Notes: generated by a model from the sequence alone, not told the origin. A stretch of 64,000 nucleotides of DNA from an uncultured Aquimarina sp. (GCF_947492965.1 NZ_CANLOZ010000003.1:372001-436000), one strand, 5' to 3'. Positions 48,366 through 59,535 are shown, counted from the first letter of the stretch. Numbers and translations are program-made.

Positions 48366-49256
48366 ATGAATTTGAAAAATTTATTATTAACCGTTTTTAG
48401 CCTATTCGTGACAATGTTCTCGTTTGGTCAGGCTAACATTTTGAATGCTGGAAGCCCAGAAGATATTGGGAAGAAGACAATCGAACAAATTCAGTTAGAT
48501 AATGACCTTCCGTTAGAGTATGGTTATGTTGATGAGCGTGATGTATTGTGGGCAAAGACTACTTGGGAGACTATAGACTTAGACGAGCGTATTAATTTCC
48601 CTTTGTATTACCCAATTGATACCGTTAACATTGGTTCTGATAGAAGAGCATTATACGATATCTTATTAGCTAATGTTAAAAACGGGAAAATTAAAAAGAT
48701 TTACGCAGATTCATATTTTACAGAAACACGTACGCTAAGTGATTTAGATGGTACATTATCTAAAATAGATACGTTAGATTTAGGATATGAGCAGTATAAT
48801 GCAGGTGAGCCGGTAGATCCTCAGTATATTGAGACAACTACAATTGGTGCTGCGGATATATCAGAGTATAAAATTAGAGGATATTGGTATTTTGACAAGC
48901 GTCAAGGAGAATTAAGATATCGACTATTAGGTATCGCCCCAGTAGCTCCGGATGTTAACTTCCTTAATGATGATGAGCCAGATATGGTTCCATTATTTTG
49001 GGTGTGGTATCCTGATGTAAGAGAGATTTTACATAAAGCGAAAGCATTTAATAGGAAAAATACTTCTATGCCTTTTACTTATGATCATATTTTAAATGCA
49101 AGACGATTTAGTTCGGTCATATATAAAGAAGATAATATTCAGGGTGACCGAGAGGTGAATGAATATATTATAGACAATGCTTTAATGCAGTTGTTAGAAA
49201 GTGAACGAATTAAAGAAAGTATCAGAAATTTCGAAATGGATATGTGGAGTTATTAA
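48366..49256 (+). CDS. gldN: T9SS protein GldN
   Basis: YVDERDVLWAKTTWETIDLDERINFPLYYP; position after gldM. Confidence 0.94.
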   Translation: MNLKNLLLTVFSLFVTMFSFGQANILNAGSPEDIGKKTIEQIQLDNDLPLEYGYVDERDVLWAKTTWETIDLDERINFPLYYPIDTVNIGSDRRALYDILLANVKNGKIKKIYADSYFTETRTLSDLDGTLSKIDTLDLGYEQYNAGEPVDPQYIETTTIGAADISEYKIRGYWYFDKRQGELRYRLLGIAPVAPDVNFLNDDEPDMVPLFWVWYPDVREILHKAKAFNRKNTSMPFTYDHILNARRFSSVIYKEDNIQGDREVNEYIIDNALMQLLESERIKESIRNFEMDMWSY

Positions 49257-49282
49257 ACTCTAATGTTTCTAATATAATATTG

Positions 49283-49308
49283 AAACGCCCAACTCTTGTT
49301 GGGCGTTT
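49283..49308 (+). terminator. Rho-independent terminator after gldN
   Basis: AAACGCCCAAC-TCTT-GTTGGGCGTTT then T-rich tract. Confidence 0.85.
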
Positions 49309-49323
49309 TGTTATTTTTAATAT

Positions 49324-50361
49324 ATGAAGGATTTTATAATCGTAGGTTTTGGATTAGCAGGATTGTCTTTTGCAGAAATACTGGATAGAAATCAAAAGTC
49401 TTATGTGGTTTTTGAGAATAATTCAGAGCTATCTTCAAGAGTAGCTGGAGGATTATATAATCCAGTAATTTTGAAGAGATTTACACCTGCTTGGATGGCT
49501 TCGGAGCAATTGGCTTTAGCATTATCAGTATATAAAAATGTAGAAAAACAACTTAATGAATCTTTTATCACAGAACTTCCAGTTTTGCGAAGATTTAATA
49601 CTGTAGAAGAGCAGAATTTATGGTTTACAGCTTGCGACAAGCCCATATTGAATGAATTTCTTTCTTCGGATTTAGTTAAAAATGAAAATGTAGCTTTAGA
49701 TATCCCATTCCAATTTGGTCAAGTAAAACATACAGGAAGAATTGAGGTAAAAAAAATGTTGTCTTCTTATCTAAGTTATATCGAGGCTAGACAACTATTG
49801 TTTAACGAATCTTTTGAGCACACTGCCTTAGATGTTCAAGAAGACTATGTTAGTTATAAAGGGATAAGAGCTAAGAATATCATTTTTTGTGAAGGTTATG
49901 GATTACGAAACAATCCATTTTTTAATTACTTGCCCCTGCAAGGAAATAAAGGAGAATATATTATTATTAAGTCCAAAGATTTGCAGTTACAGGAAGCAGT
50001 AAAGTCTTCTATATTTATTATTCCTTTGGGAGGTGATCTTTATAAGGTGGGAGCTACATATAATCGAGATGATAAAACCTCTGTTGTTACTGAGTTGGCT
50101 AAAGAAGAATTACGTATGAAATTAGATCGTTTTCTAAATGCGGATTACGAAATAGTTGATCAAGTAGCAGGGATTAGACCAACAACAAGAGATAGAAGAC
50201 CGTTTGTGGGAACTCATAGAGAACACCTAAACTTGCATATAATTAATGGATTAGGAAGTAGAGGTATATTAATTGGTCCGTATGCCGCAAAAGGGTTATA
50301 CGATTATATTACGAAGAGTATTCCATTGCATACTGAAATAGACATCAAAAGGTTTGATTAA
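49324..50361 (+). CDS. FAD-dependent oxidoreductase (DAO family)
   Basis: DFIIVGFGLAGLSFAEIL, RVAGGLYNPVILKRF, AGIRPTTRDRRPFVGTHREHLNLHIINGLGSRGILIGPYAA. Confidence 0.85.
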   Translation: MKDFIIVGFGLAGLSFAEILDRNQKSYVVFENNSELSSRVAGGLYNPVILKRFTPAWMASEQLALALSVYKNVEKQLNESFITELPVLRRFNTVEEQNLWFTACDKPILNEFLSSDLVKNENVALDIPFQFGQVKHTGRIEVKKMLSSYLSYIEARQLLFNESFEHTALDVQEDYVSYKGIRAKNIIFCEGYGLRNNPFFNYLPLQGNKGEYIIIKSKDLQLQEAVKSSIFIIPLGGDLYKVGATYNRDDKTSVVTELAKEELRMKLDRFLNADYEIVDQVAGIRPTTRDRRPFVGTHREHLNLHIINGLGSRGILIGPYAAKGLYDYITKSIPLHTEIDIKRFD

Positions 50362-50744
50362 GATGCTGTTTTCTTTTTTCCGTAGTGCATAAATAGATTA
50401 ATCCAGATATTACGGGATAATCTAAGGATAACAGGAAAAAATACGATTAACGTACCGACGATGATAAAAAAGCTTTGTAGTAAATTAAATTTTAGAATAA
50501 GATTTCCTATGACAAAAGCGGCTACCGCAAATGCAATTCCTACTCCATAACTAACATACATGGCTCCATAAAAAAAAGAAGGTTCTATTTTATACTTTGT
50601 ATTACAGTGGCTACAACGTTCGTGCATCTGAAAAATCCTTCCTAACTTATAAGGATTTTGTTCTTTATACATACTTTCATTTTGGCAAACAGGACAAGTG
50701 CCAGTGAAGATGCTATATATTTTAGTTCCTTTTAAGAAGCTCAT
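50358..50744 (-). CDS. DUF983-family membrane protein
   Basis: GTCPVCQNESMYK ... CSHCNTKYKIEPSFFYGAMYVSYGVGIAF. Confidence 0.8.
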   Translation of the reverse strand: MSFLKGTKIYSIFTGTCPVCQNESMYKEQNPYKLGRIFQMHERCSHCNTKYKIEPSFFYGAMYVSYGVGIAFAVAAFVIGNLILKFNLLQSFFIIVGTLIVFFPVILRLSRNIWINLFMHYGKKKTAS

Positions 50745-50800
50745 AGTACTTTTATTCTATTACAAAATTAATCATCTTTGCACAAAATATTCTAAAGCTG

Positions 50801-52717
50801 ATGTTAAACATACACAACCTTTCTATTTCATTTGGAGGAGAATACCTTTTCGAAGAAATAGCATTTAGATTAAATGCAGGAGACCGAGTAGGACTTGTTG
50901 GAAAAAATGGCGCAGGAAAATCCACAATGCTTAAAATCTTATCCAAAGAGCAAGAGCCAGATTCAGGGCAAATTGCTATGGATAAAGACGTGAAAATAGG
51001 GTTTTTAAAACAAGATATAGATTTTGTTTTAGGTAGAACGGTGCTAGAAGAATCGTATGAGGCTTTTACAGAAATAAAGAAAATAGAAAGAGACATTGAT
51101 AAGATCAATGCTCAGCTGGCAGAACGTACAGATTATGAAAGTGAAAGTTATAACCAATTAATTACGGATCTTAGTGATTTTACACAGCAATATGAGATTT
51201 TAGGCGGTTATAACTATCAGGGAGAGACAGAACGAGTTTTACAAGGTTTAGGATTTCTTCGAGAAGATTTTGATAAGCTTACCGACACCTTTTCTGGAGG
51301 TTGGCGTATGCGAATAGAGTTAGCGAAATTACTATTGCAAAATAATGATATCCTGTTGCTCGATGAGCCTACTAACCATTTAGATATAGAATCAATTATT
51401 TGGTTAGAGAATTTTTTAAAAAATTATGCGGGAGTTGTGGTAATCGTTTCTCATGATAAAATGTTCCTTGATAATGTGACCAATAGAACTATTGAGATTT
51501 CTCTCGGACGAATTTATGATTATAATAAGCCTTACTCTAAATATTTAGTGTTAAGAAAAGAAATCAGGGAGCAACAACTTGCCGCACAAAAAAATCAATC
51601 TAAGCAGATCGAACAAACCGAAAAATTAATCGAAAAGTTTAGGGCAAAAGCTACCAAAGCTTCTATGGCGCAGTCTCTGATTAAAAAATTAGATAAAGTA
51701 GAGAGAATAGAGGTAGACGAAGATGATAATGCAGTTATGAACATTAGTTTTCCTGTAAGCGTGCAACCTGGTAAAGTGGTTATTGAAGCTGAAAGTGTAG
51801 GTAAAAACTATGGAGAGAAAGAAATTTTAAAAGATATAGATTTACTAGTAGAACGTGGTTCCAAAACGGCTTTTGTAGGTCAGAATGGTCAAGGAAAATC
51901 CACTTTAGCCAAAATTATTATTGATGAAATATCTCATACAGGTCATCTGAAGCTTGGGCATAATGTGCAAATTGGATATTTTGCCCAAAACCAATCAGAG
52001 TATTTGGATGGAGAGATAACCATTCACGATACGATGATCAATGCTGCCAATGAAAAAACTCGTAGTAAGGTACGAGATATGCTAGGGGCTTTTTTGTTCA
52101 GAGGTGATGACGTAGAAAAAAAAGTAAAAGTACTTTCTGGTGGAGAGCGAAATAGATTAGCCTTATGTAAAATGCTACTAGAACCTTTTAATGTGTTGGT
52201 AATGGATGAGCCGACAAATCATTTAGATATTAAATCTAAAAACATATTAAAAGAAGCATTAAAAAATTTCGAGGGAACTTTAATTCTGGTTTCTCACGAT
52301 AGAGATTTTTTACAAGGATTGACTAATACGGTATATGAGTTCAAAAACAAACAGATTAAGGAGTATTTGGGGGATATCGATTACTACTTAGAGCAAAGAA
52401 GAGTAGACGATCTCAGAGATATCGAAAAGAAGGATAAAGAATCTAAAACCGTTTCTGACACCAAAGAAAGTGCGAAACAATCTTATGAAAATCAGAAAAA
52501 ACTAAAATCACTCAATAATCGATTGAGTAATATTGAATCTAAGATCAATAAGATAGAAAAAGAAATCAAGGAAATAGATGTAAAATTAGCTATTAACTAT
52601 GATCAAACAATAGCAGAACCTGATTTTTTTGATAAATATCAAGCAAAAAAAGAAGAATTAGCTTCTTTAATGGATAGTTGGGAGTTAATACAAGAAGAAA
52701 TTGATGCTTTAGCATAG
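50801..52717 (+). CDS. ABC-F family ATP-binding cassette protein
   Basis: Two ABC cassettes without TM domains: GLVGKNGAGKSTMLKIL, SGGWRMRIELAKLLL and FVGQNGQGKSTLAKII, LSGGERNRLALCKMLL; C-terminal coiled coil. Confidence 0.93.
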   Translation: MLNIHNLSISFGGEYLFEEIAFRLNAGDRVGLVGKNGAGKSTMLKILSKEQEPDSGQIAMDKDVKIGFLKQDIDFVLGRTVLEESYEAFTEIKKIERDIDKINAQLAERTDYESESYNQLITDLSDFTQQYEILGGYNYQGETERVLQGLGFLREDFDKLTDTFSGGWRMRIELAKLLLQNNDILLLDEPTNHLDIESIIWLENFLKNYAGVVVIVSHDKMFLDNVTNRTIEISLGRIYDYNKPYSKYLVLRKEIREQQLAAQKNQSKQIEQTEKLIEKFRAKATKASMAQSLIKKLDKVERIEVDEDDNAVMNISFPVSVQPGKVVIEAESVGKNYGEKEILKDIDLLVERGSKTAFVGQNGQGKSTLAKIIIDEISHTGHLKLGHNVQIGYFAQNQSEYLDGEITIHDTMINAANEKTRSKVRDMLGAFLFRGDDVEKKVKVLSGGERNRLALCKMLLEPFNVLVMDEPTNHLDIKSKNILKEALKNFEGTLILVSHDRDFLQGLTNTVYEFKNKQIKEYLGDIDYYLEQRRVDDLRDIEKKDKESKTVSDTKESAKQSYENQKKLKSLNNRLSNIESKINKIEKEIKEIDVKLAINYDQTIAEPDFFDKYQAKKEELASLMDSWELIQEEIDALA

Positions 52718-52941
52718 AATTAACTTTCTGTATAAATTTTAAAAAAAGTTAAAAAATAGAATCCTAATTTGTCATTCTTATATCGTAATTGGTGTTTTAT
52801 TAAACATCCTTGAATTTGAGTGTGTTACCTTAATGTTAAGGCTAAATAACCGATATACTGCGGTGTAATTTTTATCGTTAGTATCAGGCACAAATGAATA
52901 TTTATAGATATTTTTGTACCGTAAATTAAATTATACAGTGT

Positions 52942-53397
52942 ATGAATGATACCAAAGCAATTGATTTAAATGCGCACGCTTTGTCTTGGATTGGAAAGAT
53001 TCACTACGATTTTGGATTTTTAGTTCAAAAAGCGTTTGGTGAAAACGGATTGGATTTATCAAAAGAACAATGGAGTGTTTTGAAACGCCTCAATGTAAAC
53101 GATGGTCAATCACAAAATGATTTAGCTTTTATTACACATCGAGATAAAACATCCATGACCAGATTAGTAAATACGATGGAGAGTAAGGATCTTGTAGTAA
53201 GAAAAAGTGATGAAAACGATAGACGAGTTAATCGAATTTTCCTTACCGATTATGGTAAAGAAGTTATTGAAAAAGTGACGCCTATTATGTATGATCTTAT
53301 TCCTGCAGTACAAGAAAGCTTAACAGAAGAGGAGATTGAAAATCTAATCAACACTTTGAAAAAAGTGAAAGCCAAAATAGCAGAAATAGCGGATTAA
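52942..53397 (+). CDS. MarR family transcriptional regulator
   Basis: LSKEQWSVLKRLNVNDGQSQNDLAFITHRDKTSMTRLVNTMESKDLVVRKSDENDRRVNRIFLTDYGKE. Confidence 0.9.
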   Translation: MNDTKAIDLNAHALSWIGKIHYDFGFLVQKAFGENGLDLSKEQWSVLKRLNVNDGQSQNDLAFITHRDKTSMTRLVNTMESKDLVVRKSDENDRRVNRIFLTDYGKEVIEKVTPIMYDLIPAVQESLTEEEIENLINTLKKVKAKIAEIAD

Positions 53398-53423
53398 TAT
53401 ATAGTTAGTCCTAAAAATAAATT

Positions 53424-53456
53424 AAAAAAGACATCTGAGATATAGATGTCTTTTTT
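53424..53456 (+). terminator. Rho-independent terminator after marR-type gene
   Basis: AAAAAAGACATCT - GAGATAT - AGATGTCTTTTTT. Confidence 0.75.
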
Positions 53457-53558
53457 GTTTTTATGTAGGAAGTTTATTTTATGAGTTCTTTAACTGGAAC
53501 CCAAGTTAGTAGTTGATAGTTTTGTGCAGCTTATCATATTGTAAGTTTAAACAATTAA

Positions 53559-54731
53559 GTGTGTATGAGAAATATAATACTTTCTATTCTTGGTATATTA
53601 TTGATAGTTGTTGCAGTATTTGCAGCAATGAAGATTGTCGATAGTAAGACCAAAATAAAACCAAAAGCTGCAAAAGTTATAAAAACAGTTTTTGTAGATA
53701 CTGTACAAAATGGAACTGTACCTATAAAGATATCTGCGAATGGCAATCTTACTGCAAAGAGAAGATTAGAGCTTTTTTCGGAAGTACAAGGTGTTTTTAG
53801 AGGAGGTGCTAAGCTTTTTAAAACCGGACAGCCTTATCAAAAAGGACAAAAGTTAATAAGAATTGATGCTTCAGAATATTACGCTTCAGTACAATCTGCC
53901 AAGAGTAATTTATACAACTTAATTACGTCAATAATGCCAGATTTGCGTTTGGACTACCCAGATATCTATGATAAGTGGCAAGCGTATTTAACAAATTTTG
54001 ATATTAATAAAGTAACTCCAGAGCTTCCGGAAACCACTTCCGAAAAGGAAAAATATTTTATCACAGGACGTAATATTTATAGTACTTATTACAATGTAAA
54101 AAATCTTGAGCAGCGGTTATCTAAATATACTATTTCTGCACCATTCTCTGGTATTTTAACAGAGGCATTGGTTACAGAAGGAACTTTAATCAGGCAAGGG
54201 CAGAAACTTGGAGAGTTTATAGATACAAGTGCTTATGAAATAGAAGTGGCTATAAGTAAAGAATATTCAGATTTATTAAAAATTGGAGAAACTGTTGAGC
54301 TTTCTAACTTAGATAAATCGAAGGAATATCAAGGTGTTGTAACCAGAATTAATGGAAGTGTAGATCAGGCCACTCAAACCATAACTACTTTTATAGAAGT
54401 AAAAGATCCTTCATTAAAAGAAGGAATGTATTTAGAAGCAAATTTGAATGCAAGAAAAGCTGAAAATGCAATAGAGATCGATAGGAATTTGTTACAACAA
54501 AATAATAAAGTCTTTGTGGTTAGGGATAGTATTTTAGATGTGATAAATGTGCAACCTGTATATTTTTCGGATAAGAAAGTCATTCTTACAGGAGTTCCCG
54601 ATGGTGATGTGATATTAAATAAACCTGTTCCAGGAGCTTACGCTGGGATGTTAGTTAAGATATATCAATCAAAAACAAATAAACAAGGGGCAAAAGGTAA
54701 TAATATCATTAGTACAAATTCAAAACAGTAA
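53559..54731 (+). CDS. Efflux RND periplasmic adaptor subunit
   Basis: NLTAKRRLELFSEVQGVFRGG, YTISAPFSGILTEALVTEGTLIRQGQKLGEF. The ORF track start is at 53559; MRNIIL at 53565 is also possible. Confidence 0.88.
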   Translation: MCMRNIILSILGILLIVVAVFAAMKIVDSKTKIKPKAAKVIKTVFVDTVQNGTVPIKISANGNLTAKRRLELFSEVQGVFRGGAKLFKTGQPYQKGQKLIRIDASEYYASVQSAKSNLYNLITSIMPDLRLDYPDIYDKWQAYLTNFDINKVTPELPETTSEKEKYFITGRNIYSTYYNVKNLEQRLSKYTISAPFSGILTEALVTEGTLIRQGQKLGEFIDTSAYEIEVAISKEYSDLLKIGETVELSNLDKSKEYQGVVTRINGSVDQATQTITTFIEVKDPSLKEGMYLEANLNARKAENAIEIDRNLLQQNNKVFVVRDSILDVINVQPVYFSDKKVILTGVPDGDVILNKPVPGAYAGMLVKIYQSKTNKQGAKGNNIISTNSKQ

Positions 54732-54733
54732 CT

Positions 54734-57700
54734 ATGCGTAAGATTATTTCTTATTTTATTAGATACCATGTTGCTGTAGATGTTATTGTAATTGCGTTTA
54801 TAGTATTTGGGATTTTTGGAGCGCTTTCTCTTAAGTCTTCTTTCTTTCCGCTAACAGATTCCAAGAATGTTAGTATTAGTGTGATATATCCAGGAGCTTC
54901 GCCATTAGAAGTTGAAGAAGGTATTATTCTTAAGATCGAAGATAATCTTAAAGGATTAGCAGGAGTGGAAAGAGTAACTTCTACATCCAGAGAAAATAGC
55001 GGTAGTATCAATGTAGAAATCGAGAAAGGAAAGGATATCGATTTTATGCTACTCGAAGTTAAAAATGCTGTAGATCGAGTACCTACATTTCCAACAGGAA
55101 TGGAGCCTATAGTGGTGTCGAAGCAAGAGGCCATTAGGCAAACCATTAATTTTGCGGTAAGTGGAGATGAAATACCTTTAAGTACACTAAAACAAATCGC
55201 CAGACAGATTGAAAATGATCTAAGAGGAATTGAAGGAATTTCTCAAATTGGTATTACAGGATATCCAGATGAAGAAATAGAGATAGCGGTAAATGAAACA
55301 AGTTTATTAGCGTATCAGTTGAGTTTTAATGAAGTGGCTCAAGCAGTAAGTCAAGCTAATATTTTGACTACTGGTGGTACCATTAAAACAAATGCAGAAG
55401 AATATTTGATCAGAGCGAATAACAGGTCTTATTATGCTAGTGAACTTTCAAATTTGGTAATTAGAGCAGAAGCATCGGGTAGAACTATTAGACTTAAAGA
55501 CGTTGCTGAGATAAGAGATCGTTTTTCCGAATCACCAAACGCATCGTACTTTAATGGAGATTTAGCGGTTAACATTGAAATAACAAGTACTAATACTGAG
55601 GATCTAATTTCTTCTGCCGAAAAAACAAAAGAATACATTACAGAATTTAATGAGAAGTATACCAATGTTCAGTTAAACGTAATTAGTGACCGTTCGATCA
55701 CCTTAGTGCAGAGAACCAAATTGCTTACCGAAAACGCCATTATCGGAATGATATTGGTATTAATATTTTTATCATTGTTCCTAAATACACGATTGGCATT
55801 TTGGGTAGCTTTTGGACTTCCGATAGCATTCTTAGGAATGTTTGTGTTTGCAGGTTATTTTGATGTAACCATTAATGTATTATCTCTTTTTGGGATGATT
55901 ATTGTAATTGGTATTTTGGTTGATGATGGTATCGTTATAGCAGAAAATATCTATCAACATTATGAAAAAGGGAAAAGTCCTATTCAGGCTGCGATAGATG
56001 GAACTATGGAAGTGATACCACCGATCGTTTCTGCCATTATTACTACAATATTAGCGTTTGGAATCTTTTTGTTTCTCGATGGTCGTATTGGAGATTTCTT
56101 TGGCGAAGTTTCCGTAATTGTAGTACTTACCCTTACCGTTTCTTTGGTAGAAGCACTGATAATTTTACCTGCGCATTTAGCGCATTCAAAAGCACTAAAA
56201 GCAGAAGATAATAAACCAAAGAAAGGGATCGCTAAACTCTTCTCTAAGCTAAGAGATATTAATAAGTTTGGAGATAGAATTATGAAATGGCTTAGAGATA
56301 ATATTTATAGCCCAATGCTCGGTTTTTCTTTAAAGAATAAGATTTTTACCTTTTCTATTTTTCTAGTGATTCTGATCCTTACAGGAGGAAGTATTGGAGG
56401 AGGAATTGTAAGAACAGCATTTTTTCCACGTATCGCTAGTGATGTAATCTCCGTGGACTTAGGAATGCCTAACGGAACCAATGAGAAAATTACAGATTCT
56501 ATCATTTCTATGATCGAAGAGAAAGCTTGGATCGTAAATAAAGAGCTTAGCGAAGAATATTTGGGAGGAGAAGATTATGAAGGGAAACAACTTTTCGAAA
56601 ATATTATTAGAAGTATTTCGTCGTCTTCAAATGCATCATTAAGAATTAACATGCTACCAGGAGAAGAGCGACCTAATGTGCTAAATTCTGGATTAGTAGC
56701 CAATCGTATTCGTGAAAAAGTAGGTCCGGTTTTTGGAACCGAACGATTAATTTTTGGATCGGGAGGAAATTTTGGAGGAAGTCCAGTTTCTGTTTCTCTT
56801 TTAGGAAGTAATATCAAAGAATTAAAAGCAGCAAAGCAAGAGTTTAAGACGATATTAGAAAATGATTCTCGATTAAAAGATGTAGCAGATAATGACCCAG
56901 CCGGTATTAAAGAAATAAAAATAGAACTTAAAGAGAATGCATATGCTTTAGGACTTAATCTTAGAGATGTGATGGCTCAGGTAAGAGGTGGTTTTTTTGG
57001 AATACAAGCACAACGATTCCAAAGAGGTCAGGACGAAATACGAGTTTGGGTGCGATATGATAGAGAAAATCGATCTTCTATTTTAGATCTGGATAATATG
57101 CGAATTTCGACACCAACTGGAGCAAGAATTCCGTTAAACGAAATTGTAAATTATTCTATAGAAAGAGGTGATGTTGCAGTCAATCATTTAGATGGGAGGA
57201 GAGAAGTACAAATTTCGGCAGATTTAAAAGATCCGGAAACAACAAGTTCTACGGATGTGTTAGAAGAAATTAGATCCGAAATCATGCCAGATATTATTGC
57301 AAAATACCCTACAGTTACTCCATCATATGAAGGACAAAATCGAGAGGCAGGTAAGTTTTTAGGATCTCTTGGTCCAGTTGGTTTAACAGCATTAGCCTTA
57401 ATCTATATCACCATTGCTTTTACTTTTAGAAGTTATAGTCAACCTTTATTATTACTTCTGTTGATTCCATTAAGCCTACCAGCTGTAGCCTTTGGACATT
57501 GGATACACGGATTTCCAATTAATATATTATCCTTATTAGGAATCATTGCTCTTATCGGTATTATGGTTAATGATGGTTTGGTACTGATAGGTAAGTTTAA
57601 TAGTAATTTAAGAGCAGGAATGACTTTCGATAATGCGATTTATGAAGCTGGTAAATCAAGATTTAGAGCAATTTTTCTAACATCCTTAACTACCATAGCA

Positions 57701-57958
57701 GGATTAGCACCATTAATTTTTGAAGAAAGTAGACAAGCTAAATTCTTGATACCAATGGCAATTTCAATAGCCTATGGGATTGGATTTGCCACCGTACTTA
57801 CCTTATTAGTTTTACCATTGTTTTTATCGTTTAGTAATACCATTAAAGTAGGAACTAAATGGTTAGCTACCGGTAATAAAATAACGAAAGAAGAAGTAGA
57901 AAGAGCTATCAAAGAACAAAAAGAGGAACAAGAAGAGCAATATGAATTACAACCATAA
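54734..57958 (+). CDS. AcrB-type efflux RND permease
   Basis: IYPGASPLEVEEGIILKIEDNLKGLAGVERVTSTSRENSG, GMIIVIGILVDDGIVIAENIYQHYEKG, GIMVNDGLVLIGKFN. Confidence 0.93.
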   Translation: MRKIISYFIRYHVAVDVIVIAFIVFGIFGALSLKSSFFPLTDSKNVSISVIYPGASPLEVEEGIILKIEDNLKGLAGVERVTSTSRENSGSINVEIEKGKDIDFMLLEVKNAVDRVPTFPTGMEPIVVSKQEAIRQTINFAVSGDEIPLSTLKQIARQIENDLRGIEGISQIGITGYPDEEIEIAVNETSLLAYQLSFNEVAQAVSQANILTTGGTIKTNAEEYLIRANNRSYYASELSNLVIRAEASGRTIRLKDVAEIRDRFSESPNASYFNGDLAVNIEITSTNTEDLISSAEKTKEYITEFNEKYTNVQLNVISDRSITLVQRTKLLTENAIIGMILVLIFLSLFLNTRLAFWVAFGLPIAFLGMFVFAGYFDVTINVLSLFGMIIVIGILVDDGIVIAENIYQHYEKGKSPIQAAIDGTMEVIPPIVSAIITTILAFGIFLFLDGRIGDFFGEVSVIVVLTLTVSLVEALIILPAHLAHSKALKAEDNKPKKGIAKLFSKLRDINKFGDRIMKWLRDNIYSPMLGFSLKNKIFTFSIFLVILILTGGSIGGGIVRTAFFPRIASDVISVDLGMPNGTNEKITDSIISMIEEKAWIVNKELSEEYLGGEDYEGKQLFENIIRSISSSSNASLRINMLPGEERPNVLNSGLVANRIREKVGPVFGTERLIFGSGGNFGGSPVSVSLLGSNIKELKAAKQEFKTILENDSRLKDVADNDPAGIKEIKIELKENAYALGLNLRDVMAQVRGGFFGIQAQRFQRGQDEIRVWVRYDRENRSSILDLDNMRISTPTGARIPLNEIVNYSIERGDVAVNHLDGRREVQISADLKDPETTSSTDVLEEIRSEIMPDIIAKYPTVTPSYEGQNREAGKFLGSLGPVGLTALALIYITIAFTFRSYSQPLLLLLLIPLSLPAVAFGHWIHGFPINILSLLGIIALIGIMVNDGLVLIGKFNSNLRAGMTFDNAIYEAGKSRFRAIFLTSLTTIAGLAPLIFEESRQAKFLIPMAISIAYGIGFATVLTLLVLPLFLSFSNTIKVGTKWLATGNKITKEEVERAIKEQKEEQEEQYELQP

Positions 57959-59297
57959 ATCACTGATTACATTTATCTTGTTGGTGGTAGTTGCAGGTAG
58001 TGTTGCTGCCCAAAAACTAACGAAACAAGAAGCAATTCGGTTAACATTAGAAAACAATTATGGAATTCTAATAGCAACCAATACCATCGAAACTGCTAAA
58101 AACAATAAGGGAATTCTAAATTCGGGATACCTTCCAACATTAACAGGAAATGCTGGAGCTACTTATCAAGAAGCATCTTCCAATACGTCATTCCAAGGTG
58201 CCATCGATCAAAATACGGGTTTACCTAGACCAGATATCGAAATTGAGGGAGCGGAAACGCAGCGTTATAACGCATCTTTAAATCTTAACTATACATTGTT
58301 TGATGGATTAGGAAGATACTATAATTATAAAAGATTAAAAGAGCAATACAATCTTACAGAGCTACAAGCACGAGAAACTATAGAAAACACCTTGTTACAA
58401 TTATTTACGGTGTACTATGAAGTGGCTAGACTTACAGAGAATGAGCAGATTTTGGAAGAAACACTACGTATTTCAAAAGAGCGAGTAACCCGATCGAATT
58501 ATCAGTTCGAGTATGGACAAAACACAAAACTTAATGTATTAAATGCCGAAGTAGATGTCGCTAATGATAGTATCAATTTAATAAATACGAGACAACAGTT
58601 GACCAATACCAAAAGGGATTTAAACGTAATCGTAGATAATGAGTTAGAAAAACAATTCTCTGTAGATACGATAGTGAAGTTTATCTCTAGATTAGAAATG
58701 GATAGTTATATAGAAAAATCTATAGAAAACAACGTCACCTTATTACAGAATGAAAGTAATATTCGTATCAGTGATTACGATATTAAGGTAAGTAAATCTG
58801 GGTATTTACCAACAATTGGCTTGAATGGATCTTATGGCTGGAATGAAAATCGAAATCCACCATCTGCGTTTTTTCCAGGGAATGTTGCAGATACCTATAC
58901 CTTATCAGGAGGAGTAAGTTTAAGTTGGAATCTATTTGATGGAGGAGGAACGATTACAAGAGTAAAAAATGCTAAAATAGCTTTAGATAATCAGGAATTA
59001 GCCAAGTTACAAGTAGAACAGCAAGTTAAAAGGGATATTGCCAATGCTTTAGGGAACTACGAAAACCGGCTGAAAGTGTATGAAATACAACAGCAAAACG
59101 TAGTGACGAATCAGAATAATTTTGAGCGTTCGAAAGAACGTTTCAAGCTGGGACAGATTACTTCTATAGAGTTTCGACAAGCACAGATTAATCTCATAAA
59201 TGCAAAAACAAATAAAAACCTGGCTAAATATGATGCTAAGTTAGCAGAATTGCAATTATTGCAACTTACAGGTCAGTTGCTAAATATTGAATTTTAA
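57942..59297 (+). CDS. TolC family outer membrane efflux protein
   Basis: AQKLTKQEAIRLTLENNYGILIATNTIETAKNNKGILNSGYLPTLTGNAG; overlaps the RND gene end by 17 nt. Confidence 0.9.
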   Translation: MNYNHKSLITFILLVVVAGSVAAQKLTKQEAIRLTLENNYGILIATNTIETAKNNKGILNSGYLPTLTGNAGATYQEASSNTSFQGAIDQNTGLPRPDIEIEGAETQRYNASLNLNYTLFDGLGRYYNYKRLKEQYNLTELQARETIENTLLQLFTVYYEVARLTENEQILEETLRISKERVTRSNYQFEYGQNTKLNVLNAEVDVANDSINLINTRQQLTNTKRDLNVIVDNELEKQFSVDTIVKFISRLEMDSYIEKSIENNVTLLQNESNIRISDYDIKVSKSGYLPTIGLNGSYGWNENRNPPSAFFPGNVADTYTLSGGVSLSWNLFDGGGTITRVKNAKIALDNQELAKLQVEQQVKRDIANALGNYENRLKVYEIQQQNVVTNQNNFERSKERFKLGQITSIEFRQAQINLINAKTNKNLAKYDAKLAELQLLQLTGQLLNIEF

Positions 59298-59352
59298 GCA
59301 ATTCGAAGTATTTTTGATAGTAAAAGATCAAAAAATAACAACATATAATAGT

Positions 59353-59535
59353 ATGTTCGAACATTTTTTTCAATGTCCCTACTGCTGGGAAGAAATATCA
59401 ATGTTATTAGATCCTTCTATTACATATCAGGTATATGTAGAAGATTGCGAAGTATGCTGTAATCCTATAGAGATACATCCGCGTTTCGAAGAACAGGTAT
59501 TAATAGCCTTCGAAGCGTTGAATATAGAACAATAA
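59353..59535 (+). CDS. CPXCG-motif small cysteine-rich protein
   Basis: MFEHFFQCPYCWEEISMLLDPSITYQVYVEDCEVCCNPIEIHPRFEEQV..; CPYC and CEVCC knuckles. ORF is open to 59287; 59353 is the likelier start. Confidence 0.78.
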   Translation: MFEHFFQCPYCWEEISMLLDPSITYQVYVEDCEVCCNPIEIHPRFEEQVLIAFEALNIEQ

